A DNA stretch of 64,000 nucleotides from positions 106,840 through 170,839 of the forward strand of contig NZ_JARUQS010000003.1 in the NCBI RefSeq assembly GCF_029767755.1. The letters run 5' to 3'. The notes under the pieces were generated by a model, which saw only the letters and a list, made by a program, of their open reading frames with translations, searched no databases and was not told where the DNA came from. Of this stretch, positions 8,853 through 17,737 are shown piece by piece; position 1 is the stretch's first letter, and every line of letters starts with the position of its first letter. A program made the translations under genes and the position numbers. Source of the stretch: Thiomicrorhabdus sp. zzn3. GTDB taxonomy: Bacteria; Pseudomonadota; Gammaproteobacteria; Thiomicrospirales; Thiomicrospiraceae.

Positions 8853-9727
8853 CTTAACTCTCCGGTAAGAATAATAGCCGTTTTGGCCTGATTAACCGTC
8901 ACCCAGGCGAGAAAATCTCGATTTTCGCCTGTTTGTGTATCAATAAAATTACGATCATCATCGCAGTTTTCTTCTTCACTTACTGTTCCGCCTGAACAAG
9001 CATCACGATTAACCGTTCCCCCATTCGCCCCCCAAGAAACGACTACGGCAACCACGCCTTCACCTTTCTGAACACCATCTTCACCCGTTACGGTTAAATT
9101 GTAACTGCCGGGAACACTGCCATAAGGCGGTGTCACCAGATGGAAAAAAGGAGGTAATGTCGTGTTCGTTGCTGGTCTAGGATCAGTGGTATTGGTACAG
9201 GCCACAGAACACGCCGTATTGCAGTTTTGCGCTGAACTGATATCGGCACAATAGTATAAGTTGGTTTCTGGACACATCCACAAATCCGCTTTGCTTCTAG
9301 GTCCGGAACGCCCCAATACACTGGCTGGCTCACAAATATCATTCACATAGGTGGCACTTTCTGCCCGCTGATGCACCCGATAGTAATATGGATTCCCCCA
9401 GGCATCATTTTCTTCAACGCCCAAATCATTAAAGGGCAAGGCACCCTCACGGTCCGCACACACTTCAATTCCAGAGACCGTATTCCGATCTTCATGGCCA
9501 TCACCATCCGTATCCGGACAAGGAATATACGAATTCACCAGTAAAAACGTATTCAATGACTTTTCAATGCGCTCCATATTCACCTGTTCTTCGAGTTTAT
9601 GATTACTATCGAAGAACAACTTGAACACTCCGCTAAAACTGCCTATCAACAACCCAAGAACTAACAGACCAATCGCAATCTCAATCAGCGAAAATCCACG
9701 TTGTTTATCTCTGTTAAGCCAATTCAT
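8849..9727 (-). CDS. minor pilin / pseudopilin-like protein
   Basis: A 292-residue prepilin: MNWLNRDKQRG then FSLIEIAIGLLVLGLLIGSF, with cut after Gly10 and Glu at +5. The head contains YIPCPDTDGDGHEDR, a DxDxDG-like possible calcium loop, then LPFNDLGVEENDAWGNPYYYRV and about ten cysteines, suggesting several disulfides. The ATG at 9727 overlaps the upstream stop by ATGA; an in-frame extension to 9751 would not be coupled. It is the middle gene of three overlapping prepilin genes. The shared CPD-DG-E and DxWGN motifs suggest that it and the 456-residue pilin arose by duplication. Confidence 0.82.
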   Translation of the reverse strand: MNWLNRDKQRGFSLIEIAIGLLVLGLLIGSFSGVFKLFFDSNHKLEEQVNMERIEKSLNTFLLVNSYIPCPDTDGDGHEDRNTVSGIEVCADREGALPFNDLGVEENDAWGNPYYYRVHQRAESATYVNDICEPASVLGRSGPRSKADLWMCPETNLYYCADISSAQNCNTACSVACTNTTDPRPATNTTLPPFFHLVTPPYGSVPGSYNLTVTGEDGVQKGEGVVAVVVSWGANGGTVNRDACSGGTVSEEENCDDDRNFIDTQTGENRDFLAWVTVNQAKTAIILTGELR

Positions 9728-10674
9728 GGACAACGCCCCCAGTTCCGCCAATCGCCGCCACCAGGATTGTAGTCCGCACTTAACGAATCGCCATCATATT
9801 GATTAAACCAATGCTTGGTTGTCACGATATCCGTATAATCGCCGGACACATCCGCCCCGCTATAGCGGCCTGTTTCCGCACAGACTCGGCGTGCCACCAA
9901 ACTGACCCACTCTTCAAACGAAATGCCTATAATCTTATCCGCATACTCCGACTCACTGAGATCATTGGTACCGGACACAAAAATATTATCCCCGTTCGCA
10001 TTTTCTGCATCCAAACCATCTGCACCGGCATCAATAATTAACGCAATGTAACCAGAAACACCATTAAGAGTGAGAAGCGGATCGAAAGGGTCAAGACTAT
10101 TAGTGGCAGTGGCCGGATCACCAACAAATTGATCATGGTTCAATGGCGCATACCGCAACAAAGTCCCATTCACATAATTAGGATTCTGCGTGCTGAAGCG
10201 TTCGTCCAAGAAATAAAAATAGCGCCCCGAAGGGCCAAAATAGATATTGCGGGTAGAAATATAGCCGGGCACATACCCAACGCCAACAGCAGGACTGGGT
10301 ACAAAACCTGTCGCCGTGACCCCATCAACCCATGCAGCTGGATTAAATGGATTTCCACAACTGGACTCCCCGCCCGTTGTTTCGCCATTACCATCCAAAT
10401 CCGGACAAGGAAAATAGCCTGGTGACGGCACCTGTTCATTACTTTGCATAACACCCGTTGTATCAGTTAAGAACACTTCTGGCTGCAGTACCGCAAACTC
10501 AAGCAAATGCCGCTTAACCTCTTCCAACTCACTCATATCCTGATCAAGCTGCTCGTTTTTAAAGGCCGACAACAGACTCCCCTGCTGAGTTGACAGCCAT
10601 AAAAACGCAATAATCGCGACAACGATAATCACTAATAACAGGACAAAGCCGTTTTGGTTTTTGCGGATGGGCAT
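9724..10674 (-). CDS. GspK/PilX-like minor pilin, first gene of the pilin operon
   Basis: A 316-residue protein with leader MPIRKNQNG and hydrophobic FVLLLVIIVVAIIAFLWL. The prepilin Gly-Phe cut site is present, but +5 is Leu rather than Glu. This substitution is known in GspK-like tip pseudopilins. The head has FPCPDLDGNGETTGG, a degenerate form of the CPD-D-DG motif of the two downstream pilins, and a C-terminal cysteine. Its TGA overlaps the next ATG, so the three genes 10674-7482 form a coupled operon. Assembly by a type IV pilus or type II secretion machinery encoded elsewhere is inferred; no assembly ATPase or peptidase gene is in the window. Confidence 0.75.
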   Translation of the reverse strand: MPIRKNQNGFVLLLVIIVVAIIAFLWLSTQQGSLLSAFKNEQLDQDMSELEEVKRHLLEFAVLQPEVFLTDTTGVMQSNEQVPSPGYFPCPDLDGNGETTGGESSCGNPFNPAAWVDGVTATGFVPSPAVGVGYVPGYISTRNIYFGPSGRYFYFLDERFSTQNPNYVNGTLLRYAPLNHDQFVGDPATATNSLDPFDPLLTLNGVSGYIALIIDAGADGLDAENANGDNIFVSGTNDLSESEYADKIIGISFEEWVSLVARRVCAETGRYSGADVSGDYTDIVTTKHWFNQYDGDSLSADYNPGGGDWRNWGRCP

Positions 10675-10737
10675 TAGGCGTTCCTAGTTTCGAAATTCAT
10701 TTCGAGAGTTTTAGTATAGATCAAACAGGTCAAAAGT

Positions 10738-10763
10738 AAAAATCCCACGAAAGTGGGATTTTT
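10738..10763 (-). terminator. terminator of the Cys-cluster gene
   Basis: Perfect 11-base arms (10738-10748, 10753-10763) around GAAA with A and T flanks, between the gene ending at 10770 and the pilin operon. Confidence 0.85.
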
Positions 10764-10769
10764 GTTGAG

Positions 10770-11249
10770 CTACCATAAACTTATGCCTTTTTGCTGTTGT
10801 TGCAACACCCATTGCTGAAAGGCGGGCGGACCGTAAGCAAGTGTAAGTGGATTTTTTTCCAACACTAGAGAACTGGGGTCTTGCTGCTGATATATCAACG
10901 GACGCATATTCTGTTCAGCAAATTGCATCAGCCATTCAAGTGTCTTTTCAGGTATCTCTCGACCCACAGGTACAGCAAGATCAACCGTTAACCCCTGCCA
11001 CTGTAAAACTCCGTCTATGACCAAAGCACCGCACTCATTAGGACGGAAGTCATCCGGCAGGTGTGAGTCTTGTTTTACCCAAGCACACTCAAATTGCTGG
11101 CAAGGGTTTACTGGACGGTTCTCATAATCATCACACCCTTGCCCCGTACTGTGTGGACATGGATGTCCCGGATAGGCCTCACAGCCTTTTACTTTAATCT
11201 GCACCCAGCCATCGCAACACGCAGTACAAGGCTGACAACTTCTTTGCAT
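10770..11249 (-). CDS. YkgJ-like cysteine-cluster protein (putative metal binding)
   Basis: A 159-residue protein with eight cysteines in its first 60 residues: CQPCTACCDGW, then spaced Cys in GCEAYPGHPCPH, GCDDY, NPCQQFEC. The CxxCC start resembles the YkgJ-type zinc/iron-chelating cluster family, whose function is unknown. There is no signal peptide or membrane segment, so it is cytoplasmic. The remainder has no motif I recognise. It is a single gene with its own terminator and a weak AAGGG before the ATG. Confidence 0.7.
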   Translation of the reverse strand: MQRSCQPCTACCDGWVQIKVKGCEAYPGHPCPHSTGQGCDDYENRPVNPCQQFECAWVKQDSHLPDDFRPNECGALVIDGVLQWQGLTVDLAVPVGREIPEKTLEWLMQFAEQNMRPLIYQQQDPSSLVLEKNPLTLAYGPPAFQQWVLQQQQKGISLW

Positions 11250-11360
11250 TTTTCTACCCTTAATTTACTTATGGTAATAATGTGAAATCTTTATGACAAA
11301 GTATAACGTGCTTAAAGCCCGATTAAACAATAATGGAATAGAGAATTTTCACACAATAAA

Positions 11361-11390
11361 AAAGCCCCGCCTGGAACCAGACGGGGCTTT
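11361..11390 (-). terminator. terminator of the porin gene
   Basis: GC-rich 14-base stem with one mismatch and an AA loop. Flanking A/T runs occur on both sides. It lies 40 bases past the porin stop. Confidence 0.85.
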
Positions 11391-11430
11391 CGCTCAAAGC
11401 TTAATCAAACTGCCTTACGACAGCAATTGA

Positions 11431-12417
11431 TTAGAACTTGTGAACCATACCTACAGAAACTGCAGTAGTATTAGCGTCATCTACACCACCAGCATTTTCG
11501 ATAGAAGCATACTCAACATATCCAGTTGTCTTCTTGCCGAAAGAGTAATTCAAACCTAGAGCGTAGTTGGTTGAATCTTCACCAGCGTCACGATCTACAG
11601 AAGAGATCTTGGCCTTAGGCATGATATTACCCATTTTGTAACCCAAGTTAGCTTGGACGTTAGTACCACCTTGTACTCCGTCGTCAATCAAGTCACCACC
11701 AAAATCTTGGTACATAGCATTAGCAATCAAACCATTAGCTGCATACTGAGCAACTACGCGAACATGAGTAGCATCAGCTCCAGCAAAATCATCTGCAGCT
11801 TGGTCCATACCTGCTGCTAGATAAAGACCTTTCTTCGCTGAACCGTAAGTCAATGCCACAGAATATAGATCAGTTAGAGAAGACTCATCACCAGTCGCAG
11901 TACCTTCAGAAGGAACCGCTGCAGCGATCAATTTAACTCCACCGAACTCTGGAGAAACGTATGCTAAAACGTTAGAACGACGGTTTTCCATACCGTTTCC
12001 AAAAGCACCTAGACCACCTGCCATAGGCTTATTATCAGCCAGTGAAGCATCGTTAAAAAGATCTTTACCTTGGATCATTTTAGTTGGGGTGTCATGACGA
12101 CCCATCAACACAGTACCGAAACCGCCTGCTAGACCAACGTATTGGTTACGGTTTTTCAAAGTATCACCGTTGTCAATTTGAACTTCGAATTCAACCTTAT
12201 AAACCGCCTTCAAACCGTTACCTAGGTCTTCAGACCCTTTAATACCAACTCGTGATGCACGTGAATTTACTTCAGTACCAGAAGCTGCGTCATTGTTTTT
12301 TACATCCATTTGTTCAACAGCCATATTGATTTGACCGTAAACAGTTGGAGCGTCAGCCATAGCTACAGGAGCTGCAACTGCAGAAGCGATTGCTAGAGCA
12401 ATAATGTTCTTTTTCAT
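11431..12417 (-). CDS. Gram-negative general porin
   Basis: A 328-residue outer-membrane porin of the Gram-negative porin (OmpC/Porin_4-like) type. The signal peptide MKKNIIALAIASAVAAPVAMA would be cut before DAPTVYGQ. The mature protein has alternating beta-strand character, the typical start VYGQINMA and SRVGIKGSEDLGNGLKAVYK, a GRHDTPTK stretch, and the C-terminal Phe (VGMVHKF) recognised by the BAM machinery. It would form a trimeric water-filled channel for small solutes. The gene is flanked by terminators and has a recognisable sigma-70 promoter (12476-12504), so it is a single-gene unit, probably strongly expressed. Confidence 0.9.
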   Translation of the reverse strand: MKKNIIALAIASAVAAPVAMADAPTVYGQINMAVEQMDVKNNDAASGTEVNSRASRVGIKGSEDLGNGLKAVYKVEFEVQIDNGDTLKNRNQYVGLAGGFGTVLMGRHDTPTKMIQGKDLFNDASLADNKPMAGGLGAFGNGMENRRSNVLAYVSPEFGGVKLIAAAVPSEGTATGDESSLTDLYSVALTYGSAKKGLYLAAGMDQAADDFAGADATHVRVVAQYAANGLIANAMYQDFGGDLIDDGVQGGTNVQANLGYKMGNIMPKAKISSVDRDAGEDSTNYALGLNYSFGKKTTGYVEYASIENAGGVDDANTTAVSVGMVHKF

Positions 12418-12475
12418 GCTTGAATCCTTAAATAAGTTAGTTAAACCTGTTCACCTTGTCGTGAACTTGAAGGTG

Positions 12476-12504
12476 ACTATATTGGATTAGATTAGGGGTC
12501 GCAA
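12476..12504 (-). promoter_or_regulatory. sigma-70 promoter of the porin gene
   Basis: On the minus strand TTGCGA (12499-12504) and TATAGT (12476-12481) are separated by 17 bases, about 60 bases upstream of the porin ATG. Just upstream (12536-12559) lies an inverted repeat CAGTGTTG/CAACACTG around a T-run, a possible operator or a second hairpin. Confidence 0.6.
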
Positions 12505-12673
12505 CATTTTTTTGCAAAAAAACGACAAAATTAAACAGTGTTGTTTTTTTGCAACACTGATTTTATTCACTTCCCTCTAATGCATTTGATTAAAATCAAG
12601 TTTTCAAATACTTACAAACAGAGATTAAATTGAATTGTAGACTTTGATCTACTGTGGGATTTTCAGGCATAAA

Positions 12674-12696
12674 AAAACCCGCACAAGGCGGGTTTT
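12674..12696 (-). terminator. terminator of the DUF1640-like gene
   Basis: Nine-base arms with A4 and T4 flanks, past the stop at 12715. The 23-base hairpin is identical to the one at 12986-13008. Confidence 0.85.
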
Positions 12697-12714
12697 ACAG
12701 TTAACGACGAGTCT

Positions 12715-12942
12715 TTATAAAATCTTCATCAAAACCGAAAGCACAGTAATGGCAACAATCAACATACCGCCTAATTTAATAACCAAACTTTGTTCCAACT
12801 CTTTTAAATCTCTTTTTGTTGCAAGATGCTCATCAATCAAGACTTTCTGTTCTTCAGCAATAACCTCAGCCTGCTCCTCAGTAAAACCGACGGCTTTAAG
12901 TTTTTTTACAAATCCATGCGTATCATAAATAACCGCTGACAT
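12715..12942 (-). CDS. small DUF1640-like coiled-coil membrane protein
   Basis: A 75-residue protein. The opening YDTHGFVKKLKAVGFTEEQAE resembles the DUF1640 (CCDC90-like) family. A charged helical region EHLATKRDLKELEQSL, probably a coiled coil, is followed by a C-terminal membrane segment (about residues 56-75: KLGGMLIVAITVLSVLMKI). Family members are small inner-membrane proteins of unknown role and often occur in several copies in sulfur bacteria. GGAAGGAG lies well placed before the ATG. It stands alone between two terminators, downstream of rpsI. Confidence 0.75.
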   Translation of the reverse strand: MSAVIYDTHGFVKKLKAVGFTEEQAEVIAEEQKVLIDEHLATKRDLKELEQSLVIKLGGMLIVAITVLSVLMKIL

Positions 12943-12985
12943 TGCAAACTCCTTCCATTAAGAACTTTTGATTGATTATAAAACA

Positions 12986-13008
12986 AAAACCCGCACAAGG
13001 CGGGTTTT
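12986..13008 (-). terminator. terminator of rplM-rpsI
   Basis: Hairpin of nine-base arms with A4/T4 flanks, 30 bases past the rpsI stop; identical in sequence to 12674-12696. Confidence 0.88.
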
Positions 13009-13037
13009 CTGTTCCAAACACGTGAATATATAAAATA

Positions 13038-13430
13038 TTAACGTTTTGAGAACTGCGGGCGACGACGCGCTTTGCGAAGACCGACTTTTTTACGCTCAAC
13101 CTGACGAGCATCACGCGTCAACAGACCGCGAGCACGCAACGCCGAACGGTTACCTTCTTCGTATGCAACCAAGGCACGAGAAATACCGTGACGCACTGCA
13201 CCGGCCTGACCCGTTGTTCCACCACCCGTCACAGTAATGAAAGCGTCAAACTTTTCTAGGTTTTCAGTCGCTTCCAAAGGCTGGTTGATGACCATCAAAT
13301 CGGTTTCACGAGCAAAGTATTCTTTGATATCGCGACCGTTTACAGTCATTTTTCCAGATCCGGCACGCAAGAAAACGCGAGCGACTGAGCTTTTACGACG
13401 TCCTGTTCCGTAGTATTGTTCTGTTGCCAT
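13038..13430 (-). CDS. rpsI: 30S ribosomal protein S9
   Basis: Full-length S9 (130 residues), with [14 protein letters not shown] at the start, the conserved [19 protein letters not shown], and the basic C-terminal tail ending QFSKR that reaches the P-site tRNA. It lies 13 bases downstream of rplM, the standard bacterial rplM-rpsI operon, and is closed by the terminator at 12986. Confidence 0.98.
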   Translation of the reverse strand: MATEQYYGTGRRKSSVARVFLRAGSGKMTVNGRDIKEYFARETDLMVINQPLEATENLEKFDAFITVTGGGTTGQAGAVRHGISRALVAYEEGNRSALRARGLLTRDARQVERKKVGLRKARRRPQFSKR

Positions 13431-13443
13431 GTTCTAATTCCTC

Positions 13444-13872
13444 TTACAACTCAAGTGCTTTAGGTTGTTGTGCCGTATGTGGGTGTTCAGTCCCCGCATA
13501 CACTTTCAGTTTTTTAAACATTGCACGCCCTAGAGGACCTTTAGGCAACATTCCTTTTACTGCAAACTCAATTGGACGCTGCGGGGCTTTATCGATCAAC
13601 TTTTCAAAGTTAGTTGATTTCAAATGACCTACATACCCAGTATGGTGGTGGTACATTTTGTCTGAACGTTTGTTACCAGTTACCGCCACTTTTTCTGCAT
13701 TGATCACAACGATGTAATCACCGCAGTCCGCATGCGGAGTATATTCAGGCTTATGCTTACCACGTAGACGTGAAGCAATTTCAGCCGCTAAACGACCCAA
13801 AGTTTTACCTTCAGCGTCCACTACATACCAGTCACGTTTGATTTCAGCTGGTTTTGCAACAAATGTTTTCAT
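13444..13872 (-). CDS. rplM: 50S ribosomal protein L13
   Basis: Full-length L13 (142 residues): [48 protein letters not shown], and [21 protein letters not shown] are all typical. First gene of the rplM-rpsI operon. In enterobacteria L13 represses its own messenger through the leader. The leader here runs through about 13873-14030, but I could not recognise a conserved fold in it. Confidence 0.98.
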   Translation of the reverse strand: MKTFVAKPAEIKRDWYVVDAEGKTLGRLAAEIASRLRGKHKPEYTPHADCGDYIVVINAEKVAVTGNKRSDKMYHHHTGYVGHLKSTNFEKLIDKAPQRPIEFAVKGMLPKGPLGRAMFKKLKVYAGTEHPHTAQQPKALEL

Positions 13873-14061
13873 GATTTGTTCCTAAAAATAATAAATAATC
13901 CAAATCCATAAGATTTTGATCTCGGCGCTGGGAAAGCGTTTTGAACAAAATCCACTTACTGTTTAACGGGCAATAAGGGGAAGGATTAACGAGAGGTGGA
14001 ATTATACCGATTAGTTTTTGATGTTTCAATGAGTTAGCACGATTTATTTTTCATTCCGCAT

Positions 14062-14110
14062 AAACCGAACAGGCCTGGTAGAAATCATTCTGACCAGGCC
14101 TGTTCGGTTT
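14062..14110 (-). terminator. hairpin built from two inverted CAGGCCTG motifs after ychF
   Basis: Two perfect 18-base arms (14062-14079 and 14093-14110) and a 13-base loop. Each arm contains one copy of AACAGGCCTGGT (octamers at 14070-14077 and 14095-14102). It lies 28 bases past the ychF stop and ends in a short T-run, so it should act as a terminator. An inverted pair of a dispersed motif used as a terminator is the arrangement known for uptake sequences in Neisseria. Confidence 0.75.
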
Positions 14111-14137
14111 TAATTTGTAATATGTAACTAAATTCGA

Positions 14138-15229
14138 TTACACATTAAAACGGAAGTGCATGACATCGCCATCCTGGACGATGTACTCCTTTCCTTCCAA
14201 GCGCTGTTTACCGGCGGCTTTTGCACCGGCATCGCCGTTATGCTCGATAAAATCTTCGTAAGCGGTCACTTCGGCACGGATAAAGCCTTTTTCAAAATCG
14301 GTGTGGATGACACCGGCCGCCTGCGGTGCTGTTGCGCCTTTGCGCACCGTCCACGCACGAACCTCTTTGACACCCGCAGTAAAGTAAGTTTGCAGACCCA
14401 GCAGTTCAAACCCGGCACGAATCACGCGATTCAGCCCAGGCTCTTCCTGCCCCATCTCTTCCAAAAAGGCTTCTTTATCCTCATCATCCAATTCGGCAAT
14501 TTCCGATTCAATGGCGGCACACACCGGTACCACAATGGCCCCCTGCTTTTCTGCCAACTCGGTGACCGCATCCAGATAAGGGTTATTTTCAAAACCATCT
14601 TCATTGACGTTAGCGATATACATCATTGGCTTAATGGTTAACAGGTGCAGATCGACCAACACTTTCTTATCGTCATCGCTGAGCTCAATCATGCGCACCA
14701 GAGTACCTTGCTCCACTTCTTTAAGCACCTTCTCCAGAACCGCCATGCGTGCCAATGCGCTTTTGTCGCCGCTTTTAGCCACTCGCTGCACTTTTTGCAC
14801 CGCTTTTTCCAAAGACTCCATATCCGCCAATACCAATTCGGTATTGATGATTTCAATATCCGTCAACGGATCGACCTTACCTGCCACGTGCACAATATCG
14901 TCATTATCAAAACAGCGCACCACCTGGGCAATGGCATCGGTTTCGCGAATATTAGCCAAGAACTTGTTGCCAAGCCCCTCTCCCTTGGAAGCGCCTTCTA
15001 CCAGGCCGGCAATATCCACAAACTCCATCGTGGTTGGCAAAACCCGTTCAGGCTTGACAATGTCCGCCAAGGCTTGCAAACGCGGGTCTGGAACAGGCAC
15101 CACACCGACATTCGGTTCGATCGTACAGAACGGGTAATTTGCCGACTCAATGCCGGCATTGGTCAATGCATTAAACAGAGTCGATTTACCCACATTAGGC
15201 AAACCCACGATTCCACATTTAAATCCCAT
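14138..15229 (-). CDS. ychF: Obg-family ATPase/GTPase YchF
   Basis: A 363-residue full-length YchF. The P-loop GLPNVGKS is at residues 9-16, followed by the [19 protein letters not shown] switch region, [17 protein letters not shown], and YIANVNEDG, the altered G4 motif that makes YchF prefer ATP. A TGS domain ends the protein ([15 protein letters not shown]). It binds ribosomes and affects stress responses. It follows pth directly on the same strand, a nearly universal gammaproteobacterial pair. Confidence 0.96.
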   Translation of the reverse strand: MGFKCGIVGLPNVGKSTLFNALTNAGIESANYPFCTIEPNVGVVPVPDPRLQALADIVKPERVLPTTMEFVDIAGLVEGASKGEGLGNKFLANIRETDAIAQVVRCFDNDDIVHVAGKVDPLTDIEIINTELVLADMESLEKAVQKVQRVAKSGDKSALARMAVLEKVLKEVEQGTLVRMIELSDDDKKVLVDLHLLTIKPMMYIANVNEDGFENNPYLDAVTELAEKQGAIVVPVCAAIESEIAELDDEDKEAFLEEMGQEEPGLNRVIRAGFELLGLQTYFTAGVKEVRAWTVRKGATAPQAAGVIHTDFEKGFIRAEVTAYEDFIEHNGDAGAKAAGKQRLEGKEYIVQDGDVMHFRFNV

Positions 15230-15282
15230 TCTATACTCCTGAACCTAGTGTGAGCTTATTTGAAGTGTATTAAGTGAAGCGA

Positions 15283-15858
15283 TCAGCTTCGCGTATGCAG
15301 TTCTTGCATCGCCTGCTGCAAGTCGCCTTTCAGCAACGCAGGCAAAACACGCGTCGCTTCATAGCTCGCTTCATCGATTTTTTGGCGATCAATTTTAGAA
15401 GGTGCCTTGAGAACATAATCGACAACCTGGTCACGATGTCCCGGGTGCCCGATCCCCAAACGCAAACGGGCAAAACGGTTACCCATCGCCGCAATGGTAT
15501 CGCGCAAGCCGTTATGCCCTCCATGACCGCCGCCGACTTTCAATTTGGCGACCCCGGGCTCCAAATCAAGTTCATCATGAACCACCAGAATCGATTCGAC
15601 CGGAATTTTGTAAAAATTGGCCAAAGCCTGAATAGACTGGCCGCTTCGATTCATAAAGGTCGCCGGCTTAAGCAACCAAAAATCCGCACCATTGGATTGC
15701 ACACGCACGGCTTCGCCGAGAAATTTGCTTTCTGGACGAAATACTACACCAAACTGCCTAGCTACTTCGTCCACAAACCAAAAACCGGCGTTATGTCGAG
15801 TCTGCTCGTACTTGTCTCCCGGATTCCCCAGACCAACAATTAACTTCACAGATGACAT
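15283..15858 (-). CDS. pth: peptidyl-tRNA hydrolase
   Basis: Pth releases peptides from peptidyl-tRNA dropped by the ribosome. From the ATG at 15858 the protein has 191 residues, with GLGNPG at 9-14, catalytic His22 in TRHNAGFW, FMNRSGQS, and VVHDELDL containing the catalytic Asp. The frame continues upstream to a TTG at 15873, but the ATG gives the standard N-terminus MSSVKLIVGLGNPG. It lies between rplY and ychF as expected. Confidence 0.96.
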   Translation of the reverse strand: MSSVKLIVGLGNPGDKYEQTRHNAGFWFVDEVARQFGVVFRPESKFLGEAVRVQSNGADFWLLKPATFMNRSGQSIQALANFYKIPVESILVVHDELDLEPGVAKLKVGGGHGGHNGLRDTIAAMGNRFARLRLGIGHPGHRDQVVDYVLKAPSKIDRQKIDEASYEATRVLPALLKGDLQQAMQELHTRS

Positions 15859-15888
15859 AACACCGGCTCTCAAATCAGGAATAAATCA

Positions 15889-15917
15889 GCCGAATCCTGA
15901 ATGCTCAAAGATTCGGC
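15889..15917 (-). terminator. hairpin after rplY
   Basis: Eight-base perfect arms (15889-15896, 15910-15917) with a 13-base loop, directly past the rplY stop. The T-run is poor, so it may be an attenuator or 3' stabiliser in the rplY-pth transcript rather than a full terminator. Confidence 0.4.
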
Positions 15918-15924
15918 AGGTTTA

Positions 15925-16512
15925 TTAACCTTTACGTTTTGGCTTACTGATGTTTACAACCGCTTGGTCGTAATCCGTGTTACCGTGTGAAAGTGCCGTA
16001 ATGCTTACACCTTCAGGCAACGCCAGGTCAGACAAACGTAGGCTTGTACCCGCTTCCATTTTAGAAACATCAACCGTGATTGAAGTGGGCAGGTTTTTCG
16101 CCAAACAACGAACTTCAACAGTCGGTTGAAGAATGGTCATCATTCCACCCATTTTCACACCAGGCGCAACGTTCTTACCAGTAAATACAAATGGTACGCG
16201 CTTAGTAAGCATGCTCTTCTCGTCTGCACGCTGCAAGTCAATGTGAGACACTTCACCTGTCGCAGGATGACGTTGCATATCTTTTACAACACAGCTCTCT
16301 GTTTCTCCACCCTTGACATCGATGGTCAAAACAGTGTTGAACAGATCCACGTTTTCAAAAGCGTGCTTAATGAAGTTTGATTCGAATGCTACCGATACGG
16401 CATCTTTGTCAGCACCATAGATGATACCTGGTACTTTACCCTCGCGACGAAGGCGGCGGCTCGCACCTTTCCCTTCTTGCGAACGGATTTCTGCTGTCCA
16501 ATTTTGGGCCAT
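15925..16512 (-). CDS. rplY: 50S ribosomal protein L25, CTC form
   Basis: A 195-residue L25/general stress protein of the two-domain CTC/TL5 type, longer than the 94-residue enterobacterial L25. The N-terminal 5S-rRNA-binding domain includes GKGASRRLRREGKVPGIIYG; the C-terminal domain includes LTKRVPFVFTGKNVAPGVKMGG. It binds 5S rRNA at the central protuberance. Its position between prs and pth is the standard one. Confidence 0.95.
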   Translation of the reverse strand: MAQNWTAEIRSQEGKGASRRLRREGKVPGIIYGADKDAVSVAFESNFIKHAFENVDLFNTVLTIDVKGGETESCVVKDMQRHPATGEVSHIDLQRADEKSMLTKRVPFVFTGKNVAPGVKMGGMMTILQPTVEVRCLAKNLPTSITVDVSKMEAGTSLRLSDLALPEGVSITALSHGNTDYDQAVVNISKPKRKG

Positions 16513-16694
16513 TTTTCTATCTCCAATATTCGATTACCTTAAAGCAAACGCCTAAAGTGGCGCCGACGAGATAATCTATTCCATAAGAACCCGTGTTCGC
16601 GACCAAACACGAGAGAAGCGAGAATTATACTCAAAAAAAAGCGTTTTTCCACTTTTTCGTGTGAATTTTCAATCACTTCTAAAAACAAACCACC

Positions 16695-16702
16695 CAGGCC
16701 TG
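16695..16702. repeat. CAGGCCTG motif, intergenic
   Basis: Copy in the reverse of TTTTGAACAGGCCTGGG context, between the prs terminator and rplY. Confidence 0.8.
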
Positions 16703-16733
16703 TTCAAAACCTTTGACCCGGCTGCATAAACAA

Positions 16734-16757
16734 AAAACGCCCCAAAAGGGGCGTTTT
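16734..16757 (-). terminator. terminator of prs
   Basis: Ten-base arms with an AAAA loop and a four-T tail, 24 bases past the prs stop. Confidence 0.85.
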
Positions 16758-16780
16758 AAACGGCATAATCACTTTATGAA

Positions 16781-17737
16781 CTATTCGTGCATCAGTGCCG
16801 TTACCGACTCTTCTTGGTGTACACGACGGATTGTCTCACCCAACATATTGGCAATGGTCACACGGCGAATCTTCTCACATGCCATGGCTTCAGCAGTCGC
16901 CGGAATGGAATCGGTCACCACCAACTCTTTCAAAACCGAGTTACTGATGTTTTCAACGGCAGGTCCGGACAATACAGCATGCACGACATAGGCGGAAACA
17001 CTTTTGGCACCGCGGTCAACCAAAGCCTTGGCGGCTTTACACAGTGTGCCGGCGGTATCAACCATGTCATCAATAATGATACAGTCACGCCCTTCGATAT
17101 CACCAATGATATTCATGATCTGCGCCACATTCGCCTTTGGACGACGCTTATCAATGATCGCCATATCTGCGTCAATCGCTTTAGCCACGGCACGCGCACG
17201 GACCACCCCACCCATATCAGGGGACACAATGGTAATATTGTCCAGATCACAGTTCTTCTGCATATCTTCAACCAACAGCGGGGAACCGTAAATATTATCC
17301 ACCGGAATATCAAAGAAGCCTTGAATCTGGTCCGAGTGCAGGTCCACGGTGATTACACGGTGCGCACCGGCAACGGTAATCATATCGGCCGACAAGCGTG
17401 CTGTAATCGGCACACGAGCAGAGTGTGGCCGACGATCCTGACGAGCAAAACCGTAATAGGGGACCACCGCCGTGATACGCGCAGCCGATGCACGCTTGAG
17501 CGCATCGATCATAACCAACATTTCCATCAGGTTTACAGCCGGTTCCGGAGTACAGGTTGGTTGAAGAACATAAACATCCTGCCCACGAACGGATTCTTTG
17601 ATTTCGACCATGATTTCGCCATCACTGAAACGGCCAACATCTGCTTTACCAAGGGGAATATCAAGATATTGAGAAATCTTCTCTGCGAGACTGACATTTG
17701 CGTTTCCCGCAAAAATCATGACATTTCTGTTAGCCAT
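16781..17737 (-). CDS. prs: ribose-phosphate pyrophosphokinase
   Basis: PRPP synthase makes phosphoribosyl pyrophosphate from ribose 5-phosphate and ATP, for nucleotide, His and Trp synthesis. The 318-residue protein shows [20 protein letters not shown], the flexible loop [12 protein letters not shown], and the PRPP-binding motif [17 protein letters not shown]. Length and motifs match class I enzymes. It lies between tRNA-Gln and rplY, the typical gammaproteobacterial place, although the ispE that usually sits just before the tRNA is absent here. Confidence 0.97.
   Translation of the reverse strand: MANRNVMIFAGNANVSLAEKISQYLDIPLGKADVGRFSDGEIMVEIKESVRGQDVYVLQPTCTPEPAVNLMEMLVMIDALKRASAARITAVVPYYGFARQDRRPHSARVPITARLSADMITVAGAHRVITVDLHSDQIQGFFDIPVDNIYGSPLLVEDMQKNCDLDNITIVSPDMGGVVRARAVAKAIDADMAIIDKRRPKANVAQIMNIIGDIEGRDCIIIDDMVDTAGTLCKAAKALVDRGAKSVSAYVVHAVLSGPAVENISNSVLKELVVTDSIPATAEAMACEKIRRVTIANMLGETIRRVHQEESVTALMHE

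Noticed and set aside
8849-10674. The minor pilin genes as a full type II secretion operon
   Set aside because: No GspE, GspF, GspD or other secretion component is found on either side, so only the pilin-like parts can be claimed.
13873-14040. L13 autoregulatory leader RNA before rplM
   Set aside because: Such a leader is known in enterobacteria, but I could not identify a matching fold here; left unannotated.
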